Assembly (NCBI GenBank): GCA_002709045.1
Contig: PAPJ01000008.1
Span: 124,001 to 188,000 of the forward strand
Length of the DNA stretch: 64,000 nucleotides
Origin: Planctomycetaceae bacterium
GTDB taxonomy: Bacteria; Planctomycetota; Planctomycetia; Pirellulales; Pirellulaceae
Reading direction: 5' to 3'
Shown here: positions 9,534-17,881 of the stretch, piece after piece
Layout of the letters: each line of letters begins with the position of its first letter
How positions within the stretch are numbered: the first letter of the stretch is position 1
The notes under the pieces: model-generated
The model's database searches: none
Seen by the model: the letters and a program-made list of their open reading frames with translations, nothing else
Told to the model about the DNA's origin: nothing
Program-made: the position numbers and the translations under genes

Positions 9534-11243
9534 ATGACCACTGACAAACAAAGTCCGGACAATCCTGAACAGGAAGAACGACAGAAGAACTTTGTCGAAC
9601 AAATCATTGAAGCGGACCTTACAGCCAACACTCATGAAGGGCGAGTTCACACTCGCTTTCCTCCGGAGCCAAATGGTTACTTACATATTGGTCATGCGAA
9701 AAGTATCTGTTTAAACTTTGGTATCGCACAAAGCTATCATGGCAAATGCAACCTACGATTCGACGACACCAACCCCGCCAAAGAAGACACTGAATATGTC
9801 GACTCAATCAAAGAGGATGTGCAATGGCTGGGATTTGAATGGGACGGAATCTACTTTGCCTCAGATTACTTTCAGCAACTTTACGAACTGGCAGTCCAAC
9901 TGATCAAAGCCGGAAAGGCTTACGTCTGCAGTCTTTCTGTAGAAGAAACGCGTGCCTACCGCGGCGGGTGGGATGAAGTCGGTAAAGACAGTCCCTATCG
10001 TGAACGTAGCGTGGAAGAAAATCTGGATCTTTTCACGCGAATGAAGGCTGGTGAATTCGACGATGGCGAACATACGCTACGAGCGAAGATCGATATGGGA
10101 TCGCCCAATATGAACATGCGAGATCCTGCCATGTACCGCATCAAGCATATTCATCACCACCGCACAGATGACCAGTGGTGCATCTATCCAATGTACGATT
10201 TTGCTCACGGTATCTGCGATTCGATTGAAAACATCACCCATTCGATCTGCACACTCGAGTTCGAACATCATCGCCCACTCTATGACTGGTTTCTGGATGA
10301 ACTCGACATTTTTCGTTCACGGCAGTATGAATTCGCCCGCCTCAATATCACGCATACCGTCATGAGTAAACGTCGGCTTCTGGAACTGGTTGAAAATAAT
10401 CATGTCGAGAGTTGGGATGACCCTCGAATGCCGACCATCAGCGGACTGCGACGTCGTGGATATACTCCCGAGGCCATCCGGCAGTTTTGTACCCGCATCG
10501 GAGTCACGAAACAAAACTCCACACATGATATTTCCTGGCTTGAAGATTCATTGCGAAGTCAACTAAACAAAGAGGTTTTGCGCCGGGCCGCGGTACTGCG
10601 ACCACTAAAAGTAGTCATCGAGAACTTTCCTGAGGGACATGTGGAGATGATGGAAGCGGTCAACAATCCGGAAGACCCATCAGCCGGTACTCGAGAAGTT
10701 CCTTTCACACGGGAACTTTATATCGAGCGTTCCGATTTCATGGAAGATCCTCCAAAGAAATTCTTCCGCCTCGGACCGGGACGTGAAGTCCGTCTTCGTT
10801 ATGGATTTTTCATTACCTGTCAGGAAGTAATTAAAGACGAAGAAGGTAACATCAGTGAACTGCGGTGTACCTACGATCCTGAAACCCGTGGCGGCCAGGC
10901 CCCTGACGGGCGTAAAGTCAAAGGGACTATTCACTGGGTTTCTGTGGAACACGCGGTGGACGCAGAAGTCCGACTCTACGATCACTTGTTCCAAACGCAA
11001 CACCCAAATGATGTTGAGCAGGGTCAGACCTACCTCGACAATCTTAATCCAAATTCTCTTGAAATACTTAAAAACTGCAAACTCGAATCGTCACTGGGAG
11101 AAGCACAACCAGGAGAACGGTTCCAATTTGAACGACTGGGATATTTCTGTGTTGATAGCAGGGAAAGCAGCGACTCCAAACCGGTCTTTAATCGCAGTGT
11201 AACGCTCAGGGACACCTGGGCAAAAATGCAGAAAAAAGGTTAG
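9534..11243 (+). CDS. glnS: Glutaminyl-tRNA synthetase
   Basis: Charges tRNA-Gln directly with glutamine. The protein is 569 residues, close to the bacterial GlnRS length. The N-terminus has [26 protein letters not shown], the GlnRS form of the HIGH region, and a VMSKRRL KMSKS-type motif follows. The C-terminal anticodon-binding beta-barrels are present ([18 protein letters not shown]). Bacterial GlnRS has a patchy distribution, because most bacteria amidate Glu-tRNA-Gln with GatCAB; it occurs in gammaproteobacteria, Deinococcus and some planctomycetes. It lies between gltX and the methanopterin gene mptG, with a 10-base gap to the latter, so it is probably co-transcribed with mptG. Confidence 0.95.
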   Translation: MTTDKQSPDNPEQEERQKNFVEQIIEADLTANTHEGRVHTRFPPEPNGYLHIGHAKSICLNFGIAQSYHGKCNLRFDDTNPAKEDTEYVDSIKEDVQWLGFEWDGIYFASDYFQQLYELAVQLIKAGKAYVCSLSVEETRAYRGGWDEVGKDSPYRERSVEENLDLFTRMKAGEFDDGEHTLRAKIDMGSPNMNMRDPAMYRIKHIHHHRTDDQWCIYPMYDFAHGICDSIENITHSICTLEFEHHRPLYDWFLDELDIFRSRQYEFARLNITHTVMSKRRLLELVENNHVESWDDPRMPTISGLRRRGYTPEAIRQFCTRIGVTKQNSTHDISWLEDSLRSQLNKEVLRRAAVLRPLKVVIENFPEGHVEMMEAVNNPEDPSAGTREVPFTRELYIERSDFMEDPPKKFFRLGPGREVRLRYGFFITCQEVIKDEEGNISELRCTYDPETRGGQAPDGRKVKGTIHWVSVEHAVDAEVRLYDHLFQTQHPNDVEQGQTYLDNLNPNSLEILKNCKLESSLGEAQPGERFQFERLGYFCVDSRESSDSKPVFNRSVTLRDTWAKMQKKG

Positions 11244-11253
11244 GCACAATTCA

Positions 11254-12252
11254 ATGAGCGACCCACAGGTCACTTCCGCTGCCCAAGACTTCAGCAAACG
11301 TAATGTCTCGGTCAACGCTCCCACACGCCTGCATTTTGGCCTGCTCGCTTTTGGCAATCAGGAAGGACGTAATTTTGGTGGGGTCGGACTGATGCTCAAA
11401 AAACCCCGCATTAAAATCAAAGCAAAATCCAGCGACTGCTTCAATACGACAGGGATTTACGCCGACCGCTTGACCGAATTTGCTCAAATGTGGAAGGACT
11501 ACACCAAAGCAGACAAACTGCCTGACTGCACACTAAAAGTGACTAAAGCTCCACCTCAACATGTCGGACTGGGTCTCGGCACACAACTCGGACTTTCAAC
11601 AGCAGAAGCCCTACAAAGGTTCACCAGCAATTCCGGATTCTCTGCCATGGAACGGGCAATCGTTGTCAACCGGGCAGCACGCAGTGCCGTAGGAACCTAT
11701 GGGTTTGAATTCGGAGGTTTAATCGTTGAACGCGGACGTTTGCCCAACGAACGTATCTCACCGCTGGAGTGTCGCATGGACTTTCCTAAACAATGGCGAA
11801 TTGCACTGATTCGTCCCGAGGGAGGCAGTGGCCTTTCCGGAGAATCAGAAACAAAAGCGTTTACAGACATCCCGCCGGTATCCCAACGTACAACCGACCG
11901 ACTGCTGGACATCATTCAAACACAGCTACTGCCGGGTTTAACAGCCAACAATTTTAATCAGGTGACTGACGCGATCGAAGCCTATGGTCATCTGGCCGGC
12001 AGTTGCTTTGAAGCGGTTCAGGGCGGACCCTATAATGGTCGGCTGTTGAACAATCGAGTTAGCTGGTTAAAGAAAATTGGAGTGCGTGGAATTGGACAGA
12101 GCAGTTGGGGACCAACATTATTCTGTTTCTTCGAATCGAAGCAAGCTGCCAAAGAATTCCAGCACAGCATCCTCGATGATGGATCAGGACAACAACTGAT
12201 TGTCGACATTGTCAAACCTGACAATCGGGGAGCCTTCATCGGTTACAGCTAA
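11254..12252 (+). CDS. mptG: Beta-ribofuranosylaminobenzene 5'-phosphate synthase (methanopterin biosynthesis)
   Basis: Condenses 4-aminobenzoate with phosphoribosyl diphosphate, releasing CO2 and pyrophosphate, in the first committed step of the methanopterin arm. The family has a GHMP-kinase fold. The N-terminal motif VNAPTRLHFGLLAFGNQEGRNFGGVGLML, the central HVGLGLGTQLGLSTAEAL (GHMP phosphate loop equivalent) and the C-terminal IGQSSWGPTLFCFFES are characteristic. The 332-residue length is normal. The gene is diagnostic for H4MPT-linked C1 transfer, known in methanogens, methylotrophs and planctomycetes. The pabA/pabB genes 5-7 kb away would supply the 4-aminobenzoate. The start at 11254 lies 10 bases after glnS. 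Confidence 0.9.
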   Translation: MSDPQVTSAAQDFSKRNVSVNAPTRLHFGLLAFGNQEGRNFGGVGLMLKKPRIKIKAKSSDCFNTTGIYADRLTEFAQMWKDYTKADKLPDCTLKVTKAPPQHVGLGLGTQLGLSTAEALQRFTSNSGFSAMERAIVVNRAARSAVGTYGFEFGGLIVERGRLPNERISPLECRMDFPKQWRIALIRPEGGSGLSGESETKAFTDIPPVSQRTTDRLLDIIQTQLLPGLTANNFNQVTDAIEAYGHLAGSCFEAVQGGPYNGRLLNNRVSWLKKIGVRGIGQSSWGPTLFCFFESKQAAKEFQHSILDDGSGQQLIVDIVKPDNRGAFIGYS

Positions 12253-12376
12253 TCACTCGCTTTAATAAGACTACAGGCTGCAAGAGCAACGTGTAATTCG
12301 TCAGGAGCCTAATTGCTCTTGAGGTACTTTGAATCATAATAAAGCAGTCCCCTTGGAAGAATTAAACAGGCCATTG

Positions 12377-13105
12377 ATGCTAGAACTTGGCGTAAACATC
12401 GATCACGTTGCCACAATTCGGCAAGCTCGTAAAACCTATGAACCGGATCCGGTGACGGCTGCTGTTATGGCTGAACTGGGAGGTGCAGACTGCATTACCG
12501 TCCATTTACGCGAAGACCGGCGACATATTATCGATCGTGATGTCCGTATTCTTAGCGATACGGTAAATATAAAGCTCAATCTGGAAATGAGCGTTGCCAC
12601 CGATATTATCGATATCGCTTGTGAAACGAAACCAAATCAGGCAACACTTGTACCAGAAAAACGAGAAGAAGTGACAACCGAGGGCGGACTCGATGTCCTC
12701 GGCAACTACGACAATCTGGAATCGGTTGTCAAACGGTTGCACGACAACGGCATTCGTGTTTCGTTATTTCTGGATCCCGAACAGGCTCAGATCGAAGCCG
12801 CTCACAAACTTCAGGTGGAAGCGATCGAATTACATACGGGTCAGTATTCCCTTACATCGGGACCGGACCGGGAAGTCTGCCTGCAAGATCTCATCGCGAG
12901 TGGTAAACAAATCGTTGACGCAGGTATGGCCCTGCATGCCGGTCACGGACTTAATTACCAAAATGTGATCCCGGTTTCTCGGATCGACAAGATGGTCGAA
13001 CTCAACATCGGCCATTCTATTATTTCGCGGGCAGTATTTGTCGGATTAACTCAGGCTGTTCGTGAAATGAAAGAACTTCTTACAATCGCGGAATCAGGTA
13101 ATTAG
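12377..13105 (+). CDS. pdxJ: Pyridoxine 5'-phosphate synthase
   Basis: Condenses 3-amino-2-oxopropyl phosphate with 1-deoxyxylulose 5-phosphate to give pyridoxine 5'-phosphate (DXP-dependent vitamin B6 pathway). The TIM-barrel signatures are intact: [14 protein letters not shown] at the N-terminus, [11 protein letters not shown] (active-site region), [24 protein letters not shown], and [13 protein letters not shown] with the catalytic-region His. I place the start at ATG 12377 ([10 protein letters not shown]), which matches the family N-terminus. A TTG at 12329, preceded by GAGG at 12321-12324, would add 16 residues and is a real alternative. It sits between mptG and the EboE-like gene, and no direct link to methanopterin is known. 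Confidence 0.93.
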   Translation: MLELGVNIDHVATIRQARKTYEPDPVTAAVMAELGGADCITVHLREDRRHIIDRDVRILSDTVNIKLNLEMSVATDIIDIACETKPNQATLVPEKREEVTTEGGLDVLGNYDNLESVVKRLHDNGIRVSLFLDPEQAQIEAAHKLQVEAIELHTGQYSLTSGPDREVCLQDLIASGKQIVDAGMALHAGHGLNYQNVIPVSRIDKMVELNIGHSIISRAVFVGLTQAVREMKELLTIAESGN

Positions 13106-13128
13106 AGCTCCGCAGCGAAGGATAAATC

Positions 13129-14283
13129 ATGCAAATTGCTTATTGCACCAATGTCCATGCTGGCTCCAACCTGGAAACCACGCAGGCCAACCTGCTAAAA
13201 TATGCCACTAACGTCAAAAAACAATTCTCACCTGCTGCTCCAATGGGAATCGGTCTTTGGCTTGCTGCACCGGCCGCTGCCAGTCTTCAAGATCAGACAC
13301 AACTGGAAAATTTTCGTGGTTGGTTAGAGCAAGAGCAACTGATCCCTTTCACACTCAATGGATTTCCCTACGGTGATTTCCATAGTGAGGTCGTAAAACA
13401 TGAGGTCTATAAGCCGACATGGTTTAACCGTGACCGTCTGACTTACACAACAAACCTAATCGACGCATTGCATGGATTACTTCCTGATGGCATGGAAGGT
13501 AGTATCTCAACGCTTCCCTTAGCGTGGGATCGTAACTCCATGACTCCGGCACAGTGGATGCAAACCTCTCAACAACTCCTGCAGCTATGTCAATATCTCC
13601 ATCAACTCGAACAGGACACCGGGCGACTTATCTACGTCTGTCTTGAGCCCGAACCAGGGTGTGTACTGGACGTTGCCAAAGACATGATCGATCTGTTCAA
13701 CGAACGTCTGCTACCCTTTGACAATGACAACATTGTTACTCGCTATTTACGTATTTGCCACGATGTCTGTCACAGCGCCGTGATGTTTGAAGCTCAAGCC
13801 GATGTTCTCAAGCGGTACCAGCAACTTGGGATACGTGTGGGTAAAGTTCAGATTTCATCTGCGGTACGGGTTAATTTCGCATCGATTGCTGCGGAACAAC
13901 GACCGATGGCTCTTCAACAACTGGCTAACTTCAATGAGCCTCGTTACCTCCACCAAACCAGCATTCAGGCGCAATCCGGGGAGACACGGTTCTACGAAGA
14001 TCTCAATCTGGCATTAGACACAGTTGCGCAAGCAACCGATTTAACAAGCACCTGGAGTGTACATTTTCACGTGCCGGTTTATCTTGAATCACTTGGACTA
14101 TTAGACACTTCGCAAGCAGACATTCTTGACTGTCTCAAAGTATGTAAAACAATGCCAGAGCTTAGGCACTACGAAGTAGAAACGTATGCATGGAACGTTC
14201 TACCTGAGCAACACCAGGTGGACAATCTGGCCAATGGAATTGCCCGTGAAATGAATTGGCTGCGCGAGCAATTAACGACCTAA
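13129..14283 (+). CDS. EboE-like TIM-barrel protein (metabolite traffic family)
   Basis: A 384-residue protein whose N-terminus (YCTNVHAGSNLETTQANLLKY) and the segments FTLNGFPYGDFH and GSISTLPLAW match my recollection of EboE, the xylose-isomerase-like member of the eboABCDEF operon linked to transport or maturation of secondary metabolites. A metal-binding TIM barrel is likely: LEPEPGC, RICHDVCHSAVMFE and HFHVPVYLE supply Glu and His residues. No eboA, eboB, eboC, eboD or eboF is visible in the window, so it stands alone here. It lies 23 bases after pdxJ and is followed by the SDR in the same direction. The substrate is unknown; assignment to the EboE family is from memory of sequence motifs. 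Confidence 0.7.
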   Translation: MQIAYCTNVHAGSNLETTQANLLKYATNVKKQFSPAAPMGIGLWLAAPAAASLQDQTQLENFRGWLEQEQLIPFTLNGFPYGDFHSEVVKHEVYKPTWFNRDRLTYTTNLIDALHGLLPDGMEGSISTLPLAWDRNSMTPAQWMQTSQQLLQLCQYLHQLEQDTGRLIYVCLEPEPGCVLDVAKDMIDLFNERLLPFDNDNIVTRYLRICHDVCHSAVMFEAQADVLKRYQQLGIRVGKVQISSAVRVNFASIAAEQRPMALQQLANFNEPRYLHQTSIQAQSGETRFYEDLNLALDTVAQATDLTSTWSVHFHVPVYLESLGLLDTSQADILDCLKVCKTMPELRHYEVETYAWNVLPEQHQVDNLANGIAREMNWLREQLTT

Positions 14284-14316
14284 GCTTCCCGGTGTCACAG
14301 ATCCTGCCATTTGAAA

Positions 14317-15117
14317 ATGAATCACAACGTAGACATGCAACTTAAAGACCAAACTGCCGTAATCACAGGAGCCTCGACCGGTATCGGTCGAGCGATCGCA
14401 ATAGCGTTTGCCCAGCAGGGAGCCGACCTGATTCTGCATGCAAAAAGCAATCAGCAAGGACTGGTAGAAACAGCTACGTTGACTAAAGAACATGGCATTC
14501 AATGCACAACCTATCTGGCTGATTTAACGTGTAAGCAGAGCCGTGAGAACTTTATCCAGTCGGCTTTGACTACCGATCCTATCAACATCTGGGTCAACAA
14601 TGCCGGTGCGGATATTCTGACCAATGACAATTCAAACCTTAGTTTTTCCGAAAAGCTGAAGTTACTCTGGGACATGGATGTACAGGGGACGATTGAAATT
14701 TGTCGTCTGATTGGTGACACACTGATAGAAACTGGTAAGCAAACCAATGCCGTGATCTTAAATATGGGCTGGGATCAGGCAGAAACCGGCCAATCCGGTG
14801 ATAGCGGACAACTATTCGGACCTACAAAAGCCGCGGTCATGGCATACTCCCGTAGTCTGGCACGGACTCTCGCGCCGCATGTTCGTGTTAACTGTCTCGC
14901 CCCGGGCTGGATCCGAACTGCGTGGGGAGAAGAATCGCCCGTGCACTGGGATCAACGAGCCCGCAGTGAAGCTCTCATGCAACGCTGGGGCACGCCCGAA
15001 GATGTTGCCAATGCGGCTCTCTACGCAGTCGCTCCGCAGTCTTCATTCATTACTGGACAAACCATTCGTATCAATGGTGGATTGAATCACGAACAAATCT
15101 TTCCACCGCAGTCATAA
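14317..15117 (+). CDS. Atypical short-chain dehydrogenase/reductase lacking the catalytic Tyr
   Basis: An SDR-fold protein with an intact nucleotide-binding motif, TGASTGIG, and NNAG. The usual catalytic YxxxK is FGPTK, with Phe at position 167 and Lys at 171. The strand that normally ends in the catalytic Ser reads ILNMGWDQAETGQ, with no Ser at the usual place. The C-terminal part (RVNCLAPGWIRTAWG, FITGQTIRINGG) is standard. I recall related SDRs with a GWDQA segment and Phe in this position, so this may be a genuine subfamily rather than a mutation. It lies 27 bases before the DHPS-like gene, so a role with pterins is possible but unproven. Starts at 14311 (TTG), 14317 or 14335 are all in frame. 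Confidence 0.8.
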   Translation: MNHNVDMQLKDQTAVITGASTGIGRAIAIAFAQQGADLILHAKSNQQGLVETATLTKEHGIQCTTYLADLTCKQSRENFIQSALTTDPINIWVNNAGADILTNDNSNLSFSEKLKLLWDMDVQGTIEICRLIGDTLIETGKQTNAVILNMGWDQAETGQSGDSGQLFGPTKAAVMAYSRSLARTLAPHVRVNCLAPGWIRTAWGEESPVHWDQRARSEALMQRWGTPEDVANAALYAVAPQSSFITGQTIRINGGLNHEQIFPPQS

Positions 15118-15144
15118 CACAGGTACTCCTTCCCGGAATTAAGT

Positions 15145-16587
15145 ATGACAGATCGCTCAGAAATTAAAGGGAAACGAATTCTGTTTGTGACAGGCAGACT
15201 GGCTGAGTACGGATTACGAGAAGTACTCAATAAACTCAGTCAACAACTCCAGTTCCATTATGAACTGACAGTTATGCCCATTACCGTAGCAGCGTTAATG
15301 ACACCTGCCTGGATTGCCCGGCATCTTCAGATTCCTGATAATCTCGATCTGATTGTTGTACCCGGATATTGTGATAACAACCTGGAAGATCTACAAAAGA
15401 CCACCACTGTCCCAATCGAACTCGGCCCCCATGACCTGAGACGACTGCCTAAACACTTTGGACTTGGCTACCAGATTCCTGATGATTACGGCCAATATGA
15501 CATCGAGATTCTCGGCGAAATCAACCATGCCCCAAGGCTCTCAATAGAATCAATTCTAGAGCAGGCAAAAGCCCTCAAAGACTCAGGCGCCGATTATATT
15601 GACGTCGGGTGCGACCCGGGAAGTGAGTGGCTTGGTGTCGGGGAATGTGTCAAACAGTTAGTGGATGCCGGATTTCAAGTATCTATCGATAGTCTCAATT
15701 CATCAGAAATCTCAAATGCCGTTGAGGCGGGTGCGTCACTGGTTCTGAGCGTTAACCGTTCAAATCGCGATGCCGCTGTTGACTGGGGAGTCCCGGTTGT
15801 AGTGATTCCTGATGACTTCGCAACACTCGGTGGACTGGATGAAACGGTGGAATTTCTGGCAACTGCAGGAGTACCGATTCGTATCGACCCGATTCTGGAA
15901 CCAATCGGCTGCGGTTTCACCGCTAGTCTGGAAAGGTACATCCAGGTTAGAAAGCGATACCCTGATGCTGAAATGATGATGGGAATTGGTAACCTGTCTG
16001 AATTGACCGATGTCGATAGTGCCGGAGTTAACACGCTGCTGCTGGGAATCTGTCAGGAACTGGGGATCCGTACGGTACTGACAACCGAAGTTATTAACTG
16101 GGCGCGATCTAGCGTTAAAGAATGTGACATTGCAAGGCGCATGGTTCACCATGCGGTAAACCATGGAATTCCTCCTAAACATCTGGAAACGCTTCTGCTG
16201 ACTTTGCGCGACGAAGAAATCAGCAGTTTTGGAGATGAATTCCTGGAAAATCTGGCGGCCAGCATTAAAGATCCTAACTATAGAATCTACGCTGAACGAG
16301 ACGAAATTCATCTCGTTAGTGCCGGCCTGCACCTTAGTGACAAAGATCCGTTTAAGTTATTTGAACGGTTAGCCAACGGTGAAGGACAAAACAAGCCACC
16401 ACATAATCTGGATGCTTCACACAGTTTCTACCTTGGGTACGAAATGGCAAAAGCGCTGACTGCAATTACTCTTTCTAAGCAGTACACACAAGATCAGGCG
16501 TTGAACTGGGGGTATTTAACTTCGGAGGAAAAAAGTCACCGTTTGACTCGTTCACGTACCGATAAACATAAATCCAATCAAGACTAG
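15145..16587 (+). CDS. Dihydropteroate synthase-like protein (DUF6513-type N-terminus), probable H4MPT biosynthesis
   Basis: A 480-residue two-domain protein. Residues 1 to about 120 (ILFVTGRLAEYGLREVLNKL, DLIVVPGYCDNN) form a small alpha/beta domain that I believe corresponds to DUF6513. The rest is a pterin-binding TIM barrel: INHAPRLSIESILEQAKAL, then GADYIDVGCDPGSEW (the DHPS Asp region), VSIDSLNSSEI and GIGNLSELTDVDSAGVN. Archaeal relatives were proposed to join the hydroxymethyl-dihydropterin diphosphate to the beta-RFAP-derived aryl amine. With mptG in the same run and pabAB opposite, that is the natural role here. It shares a 4-base overlap with the convergent DUF447 gene (stops in CTAG). 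The reaction is inferred. Confidence 0.75.
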   Translation: MTDRSEIKGKRILFVTGRLAEYGLREVLNKLSQQLQFHYELTVMPITVAALMTPAWIARHLQIPDNLDLIVVPGYCDNNLEDLQKTTTVPIELGPHDLRRLPKHFGLGYQIPDDYGQYDIEILGEINHAPRLSIESILEQAKALKDSGADYIDVGCDPGSEWLGVGECVKQLVDAGFQVSIDSLNSSEISNAVEAGASLVLSVNRSNRDAAVDWGVPVVVIPDDFATLGGLDETVEFLATAGVPIRIDPILEPIGCGFTASLERYIQVRKRYPDAEMMMGIGNLSELTDVDSAGVNTLLLGICQELGIRTVLTTEVINWARSSVKECDIARRMVHHAVNHGIPPKHLETLLLTLRDEEISSFGDEFLENLAASIKDPNYRIYAERDEIHLVSAGLHLSDKDPFKLFERLANGEGQNKPPHNLDASHSFYLGYEMAKALTAITLSKQYTQDQALNWGYLTSEEKSHRLTRSRTDKHKSNQD

Positions 16588-17162
16588 CAGCAACCACCTA
16601 GTTGAGCTGCGATAAATTGCTCGAGCAATTCAAAAGCTCTGGTTTCCTGTTCACCTGCTGTTTTCTCAACAACAAGCTTGAGATGTTTGATTTGGCCAAG
16701 AATTTCACTGGAAGGAATAAACTTAGTTCTCGTCGCTAAAATTGCGGCTTCCAGTACAGCGTGCTTAGCGCGGTTAAAACCGAAGAACTCCCGGAATTTT
16801 CCCTGTTGCGTCACCTGACACTCAATTCGGGTACGCTCCTGCGAATCGTCTAATGACATCACTTCAAATTCAAACCACTGACAGACATTCTCTAATACAT
16901 GGCCATCCACTTCGGGAATCTTCACAAACGAAGGCTCCTCGGCCCACAGATTGATTGCTGAACAAGCCAGCAACATCACATCATCGCTAATGTGTAATAC
17001 ACCTTTGCCATCGCGTTTCAAATTCATATATGTTTTAGAAGAAGTATAGGGCTTCAAAACAAACTCACTCCAATTGCCGGAATCACACACTTCCGGTCCC
17101 ATCGGAGAAACATTCGGACTACCGTCCTCCTGATTTGTTGTCACGATTGCTTCAAGAATCAT
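16584..17162 (-). CDS. DUF447-family flavin-binding split-barrel protein
   Basis: A 192-residue protein that starts ILEAIVTTNQEDGSPNVSPMGPEV, the FMN-binding split-barrel pattern of DUF447, a family best known from methanogenic archaea and H4MPT-containing bacteria. The C-terminal half is helical (NRAKHAVLEAAILATRTKF) and the protein ends in CC. It follows pabA by 18 bases and is the last gene of a pabB-pabA-DUF447 operon. Its position, and its phylogenetic association with methanopterin organisms, suggest a role in cofactor biosynthesis or pterin reduction. The reaction is unknown. Confidence 0.7.
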   Translation of the reverse strand: MILEAIVTTNQEDGSPNVSPMGPEVCDSGNWSEFVLKPYTSSKTYMNLKRDGKGVLHISDDVMLLACSAINLWAEEPSFVKIPEVDGHVLENVCQWFEFEVMSLDDSQERTRIECQVTQQGKFREFFGFNRAKHAVLEAAILATRTKFIPSSEILGQIKHLKLVVEKTAGEQETRAFELLEQFIAAQLGGCC

Positions 17163-17180
17163 CTGGTTTTGATCTCTATC

Positions 17181-17843
17181 CTAAAACGTCACTGGTCGGT
17201 CAGGAATTTCAAACGAACGTAATTCTTCACCATTACATTCCTGCGTAATCAATGGCAGATCCACGTTTACTTCAATCCCAGCCAGTCTTAGAAACTGAGC
17301 CAGAATCGTGAAACCCTCGTTAGTTAATACAGATTCAGGATGAAACTGAATGCCCACCACCGGATACTGAGTATGTTTAAGTCCCATTACTGTACCATCG
17401 GACAACCAGGCTGTCTTTTGTAAAGTCTCTGGCATCCCTTTTTCTGACACAATAAGCGAATGGTACCGACAGGCTTGAAATGCTTGTTTAATTCCTGCAA
17501 AAATTCCTTGGCCATTATGTTCAATGGAACTACTTCGGCCATGAACGGGTTGATCAGCCAGCACAACGCTGGCTCCGTAGGCTTGACCAATCGCCTGATG
17601 TCCTAAACAGACTCCCAAAATGGCGTATTCACTACCCAACTGGCGAATCACATCCAGACTAATGCCTGCGGTATCCGGCGTGCATGGGCCTGGTGAAATA
17701 ACGATCGCCTGAGGATTCAGGTTGCGAATTTTCTCGACGGTAATCTGATCATTTCGGGAGACATAAATCTCCTGTCCCAGACGCTGAAAGTAACGCCCCA
17801 GGTTATGGACAAAGCTATCATAATTATCAATCAATAAAATCAA
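17181..17843 (-). CDS. pabA: Aminodeoxychorismate/anthranilate synthase glutamine amidotransferase subunit
   Basis: Class I glutamine amidotransferase that delivers ammonia to PabB to form 4-amino-4-deoxychorismate. The nucleophile elbow LGVCLGHQ (Cys79) and the His/Glu pair in GIQFHPESVL are present. I choose TTG 17843: the family N-terminus is MILLIDNYDSFVHNL, and AGGTG lies 5 bases upstream of this TTG, a good ribosome-binding site. The longer frame from TTG 17867 has no such support. It lies 37 bases after pabB. PabA often doubles as TrpG; the adjacent PIKGT-type pabB favours 4-aminobenzoate synthesis here. Confidence 0.9.
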   Translation of the reverse strand: MILLIDNYDSFVHNLGRYFQRLGQEIYVSRNDQITVEKIRNLNPQAIVISPGPCTPDTAGISLDVIRQLGSEYAILGVCLGHQAIGQAYGASVVLADQPVHGRSSSIEHNGQGIFAGIKQAFQACRYHSLIVSEKGMPETLQKTAWLSDGTVMGLKHTQYPVVGIQFHPESVLTNEGFTILAQFLRLAGIEVNVDLPLITQECNGEELRSFEIPDRPVTF

Positions 17844-17881
17844 ATAAACACCTAATTCACACAACAACGACTACTTGCCAA

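Noticed and set aside
15760..16332. 190-codon open frame antisense to the DHPS-like gene
   Set aside because: Shadow of the conserved TIM barrel coding sequence; no motifs or ribosome-binding site.
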